Shown: positions 25,155 to 27,255 of the stretch, in pieces
Layout: each line of letters opens with the position of its first letter
How positions within the stretch are numbered: the stretch's first letter is position 1
Source: Euryarchaeota archaeon UBA501
Lineage (GTDB): Archaea > Thermoplasmatota > Poseidoniia > Poseidoniales > Thalassarchaeaceae
Assembly (NCBI GenBank): GCA_002505685.1
Contig: DAVT01000128.1
Coordinates: forward strand, 1 to 27,255
Length of the DNA: 27,255 nt
Direction of reading: 5' to 3'
Translations under genes and position numbers: made by a program
The notes under the pieces: generated by a model
What the model was told of the DNA's origin: nothing
The model's input: the letters and a program-made list of their open reading frames with translations, nothing else
Database searches by the model: none

Positions 25155-26180
25155 TCAGCGTTTCTTGGCGCTGAAAATTCGAGTATGGCCATGCCTTCCG
25201 AATATTGCATCCATCAAACCCAAGCCGGCTCCATACCAAAGGGAACCACTCCACAATAATTGATGGATTCTTGATGCATACAATATACACCATACCAAGG
25301 ATGTTGTTGTGGCCATCCACCAAAGCGGTGTACCTTGTGGCCACCAGTATACCAATGAAAGTGCAAAGAGTAAACCTGTAAGGGCGATTGGTAGCATCCA
25401 AACAACTTCTTTTGCGTCGCTGACAAAGTCATGCAGATGGATATAACCATCCGGTTTACGGACGCCATGACGACCGAAATATCGTCTTATACGCATATGT
25501 GCTCGTGCATCACGACTTCGTTTCTTCAGAAACAGGCGAAGAGAAGATTCGGCCACGTGGTGTACAACAGCTGTGGGGGTATGTACGATGAACCCACCAG
25601 TTTCTACGAGACGAAGACTCACTTCCATATCTTCCGCATGGTACCAGTCCGGATTGAATCCTCCAATGTCCATCAATGCTTGACGAAGAAACATTGAGCA
25701 AGGGCCGTTGGCTAAATTCGTTAAACGAGGGCGGCTACTGTATTTTCTAGCAATTGTTCTAGCCCGAAGGCGACTGGTTGTGGTGTTACCTTCGTCAAAA
25801 ATAGTGCGTCCAGTAACTGCCAGCACCTGTTCATCATCTACTCCGGAAGATACCGCATACATTTCAGAAATCCAATATGGGTCTGGTCGGCAATCGATAT
25901 CGGTAATCGCGACCCATTCTCCTTTGCTTTCATTTAACGCTAAATTTCTCCCCGCAGACAATCCTAGTGCTGGTTGATGCAAAACTTTGACAAAAATTCC
26001 GTTGTGTTCCCCACTCCAAGCTTGAAGTTTGGAAAGTCCGTCGTCAGTTGAGCCATCGTCTACTGCGATAATTTCCAGAGGACGATAGGTTTGCTTGGTA
26101 AGAGCTGACAAGCAATCATCAACCCAATATTCTGCATTTCGCATACAAACAGTGATGCTAATCAGTGGTTGATCTGACAT
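25155..26180 (-). CDS. Family 2 glycosyltransferase, membrane-attached
   Basis: A 341-residue GT-A fold enzyme that moves a sugar from a nucleotide-sugar to a lipid, polysaccharide or protein acceptor at the membrane. The N-terminal ISITVCMRNAEYWVDDCL and VDDGSTDD (40-47) form the nucleotide site. The metal-binding D94-I-D96 (TDIDCRPDP) and GLSAGRNLAL are typical. GGFNPDWYHAEDMEVSLRL holds the ED catalytic motif. The C-terminal 80 residues have two or three hydrophobic segments beginning near VVWMLPIALTGLLFAL, anchoring it to the cytoplasmic face. Its AGGTGA overlaps the upstream stop, so it is translated with the CoA-biosynthesis gene. The acceptor is unknown; S-layer or surface-protein glycosylation is plausible given the giant exported protein in this window (inference). 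Confidence 0.88.
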   Translation of the reverse strand: MSDQPLISITVCMRNAEYWVDDCLSALTKQTYRPLEIIAVDDGSTDDGLSKLQAWSGEHNGIFVKVLHQPALGLSAGRNLALNESKGEWVAITDIDCRPDPYWISEMYAVSSGVDDEQVLAVTGRTIFDEGNTTTSRLRARTIARKYSSRPRLTNLANGPCSMFLRQALMDIGGFNPDWYHAEDMEVSLRLVETGGFIVHTPTAVVHHVAESSLRLFLKKRSRDARAHMRIRRYFGRHGVRKPDGYIHLHDFVSDAKEVVWMLPIALTGLLFALSLVYWWPQGTPLWWMATTTSLVWCILYASRIHQLLWSGSLWYGAGLGLMDAIFGRHGHTRIFSAKKR

Positions 26181-26184
26181 TCAT

Positions 26185-27189
26185 TCACCTAACTTCAAAC
26201 GCATCTAGCATGGTTCGACTGCGGGCTTTGGTATCTTCATCTGTAATCCTCATTACAACACCTGCAGAAGGTTGTCCGTACAGGACTACTGAGCCTAGAG
26301 GTGCAAGTAAATGAATGAAAATGGGGGACAAATCTTCTTCCCCATCCACCTCAAGTAATACCGGGCCTCCTTCTTCACTGAATGCAAACTCTAGCGCTAA
26401 ATCTGCACACTCTAGTAATTCAGGAGTTAATTGTCCCGGAGGATTTTGGCATGATAAATTACCAACAAATGAACTTTTGTCCAACTCGCCATCCCAAGCG
26501 GTTCTTTTGGTGAGGCCATCCACGATACCCACATCTGGTACCCAGCCAATTTCAAGCAGAGAGTTTACCGTTACATCCCCAACTGCGATTAAGCAAGGTG
26601 AAAATGCCGGAATTGACTCAACCGCGGCAAGGATGGCGACTTCTGGGGTATCTTCCGGGCCGGGGAATAATGTCCCCATTGGCTTCTTCAATTCAGAGTC
26701 CAATGTGGATGGCATATGGACGGTTCGATCAAGGTCCGCTGCACGAATCCAAAGGTTACCGTCGCGATCGATGCTACCTTCCCGGATTCGGGAAGAAGAG
26801 ATTGGGACCCCATCTCGAGCCAATTGATGGGCTACTTCAATGACCTCAAGTGGAGAAATACCGCCTTCGATTCGCATCTCATTGATTTTATCACAATTTT
26901 TCCTTGTTTCTGGGGTGCAGACAATATGAGTCGCATCTGATCTAGTTGGGGCTGGACCCAATGAATCCTCAAGGTTGTGCAAAGAAAATGCTCGTGAGCC
27001 GCACCAATCTGAGATATCTCCAAACCTCTCGGTTTGAGATTTGATGCGAGGGTCCTTCGTCAATGCGATGGCATCTGTGGTGACCCAAATTTCGACACTA
27101 TCGCAAGAAAAAGCCGATTCAAGCAATGATTGATGGCCCTTGTGAAAACAATCGAAGGTCCCTCCGACGAGGCACAGTGTATGGCTCAT
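26185..27189 (-). CDS. Fused archaeal phosphopantetheine adenylyltransferase and GTP-dependent dephospho-CoA kinase
   Basis: A 334-residue bifunctional protein for the last two steps of coenzyme A synthesis. Residues 1-140 are the archaeal adenylyltransferase (COG1019): GGTFDCFHKGH at 9-19 and ISSSRIREG at 130-138, the nucleotidyltransferase signatures. Residues about 165-334 are the DUF359 GTP-dependent dephospho-CoA kinase: AVGDVTVNSLLEIGWVPDV, the acidic IVDGLTKR, NPPGQLTPEL, VDGEEDLSP and SVVLYGQPSAGVV. In many archaea these are separate proteins. ATG at 27189 starts just before the first strand; a GTG at 27210 is an alternative. No Shine-Dalgarno site is seen, consistent with a leaderless transcript. 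It supplies CoA and the phosphopantetheine source for carrier proteins. Confidence 0.92.
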   Translation of the reverse strand: MSHTLCLVGGTFDCFHKGHQSLLESAFSCDSVEIWVTTDAIALTKDPRIKSQTERFGDISDWCGSRAFSLHNLEDSLGPAPTRSDATHIVCTPETRKNCDKINEMRIEGGISPLEVIEVAHQLARDGVPISSSRIREGSIDRDGNLWIRAADLDRTVHMPSTLDSELKKPMGTLFPGPEDTPEVAILAAVESIPAFSPCLIAVGDVTVNSLLEIGWVPDVGIVDGLTKRTAWDGELDKSSFVGNLSCQNPPGQLTPELLECADLALEFAFSEEGGPVLLEVDGEEDLSPIFIHLLAPLGSVVLYGQPSAGVVMRITDEDTKARSRTMLDAFEVR

Positions 27190-27255
27190 CAACCGTTTCG
27201 TATGGCCCACAGTCTTTCAATCCGGCGGATAAGAAAGTGTGCCCCGGGGCGTAAC
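27190..27255 (-). promoter_or_regulatory. Upstream region of the CoA-synthesis operon
   Basis: Minus-strand CTTTCTTATCC (27237-27227) is a weak TATA-like sequence about 40 bases before the ATG. The last 15 bases are GC-rich. Nothing else is identifiable before the window ends. Confidence 0.25.

Noticed and set aside
1..27255. Mobile element or phage island
   Set aside because: No transposase, integrase, terminal repeats or target duplication was found; the bacterial-like genes could still be old transfers.

Overview
The window most likely comes from a planktonic Marine Group II euryarchaeon (Ca. Poseidoniales) or a close relative; this is inference from gene content, not a database match. 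Archaeal signals are an Orc1/Cdc6 initiator, a fused archaeal phosphopantetheine adenylyltransferase/GTP-dependent dephospho-CoA kinase, a COG1099-type TatD-like hydrolase, an archaeal EF1A-like protein with a decayed G domain, a TBP-fold protein, TATA boxes about 25-30 bases from starts, and GGTGAT-type Shine-Dalgarno sites. They sit beside bacterial-looking lipid and redox genes (FabI, biotin carboxylase, a CysJ-like flavoprotein) and a giant secreted, membrane-anchored beta-rich protein.

Layout. (A) 1-14823, minus strand, read right to left: a minimal ThiI-like PP-loop protein; a 1959-residue surface protein; an unrecognised 272-residue protein; a degenerate TBP-fold protein coupled to it through an ATGA overlap; a TatD-like hydrolase coupled through a TTGA overlap; a structured 74-base leader; a FabI-type enoyl reductase; and a large multidomain synthase (KS-AT-ACP-like-KS, at least 1685 residues) that runs off the left edge. 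(B) 14917-18318, plus: a hotdog acyl-CoA thioesterase, the EF1A-like protein and a two-TM protein with a long disordered tail. (C) 18319-21977, minus: a CysJ-like flavoprotein, a biotin carboxylase and a PfkB kinase in one run. (D) 22139-25154, plus: an RNase Z-like hydrolase, a 447-base AT-rich gap (possible origin), Orc1/Cdc6 and a four-TM protein. (E) 25155-27189, minus: the CoA-biosynthesis fusion and a family 2 glycosyltransferase. Convergent units B/C and D/E meet with no intergenic base.

The most interesting system is the lipid module. A polyunsaturated-fatty-acid/polyketide synthase-like megasynthase follows a FabI reductase in the same frame after nine bases. Its malonyl-type AT and two intact KS catalytic triads suggest real acyl-chain synthesis. 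The only carrier domain in view has alanine in place of the phosphopantetheine serine, so functional carriers should lie beyond the left edge. Biotin carboxylase (malonyl-CoA supply), CoA biosynthesis and an acyl-CoA thioesterase elsewhere in the window are metabolically compatible with it. The fabI leader can form two mutually exclusive RNA structures that involve its ribosome-binding region. No rRNA, tRNA, CRISPR array, transposase or integrase was recognised.
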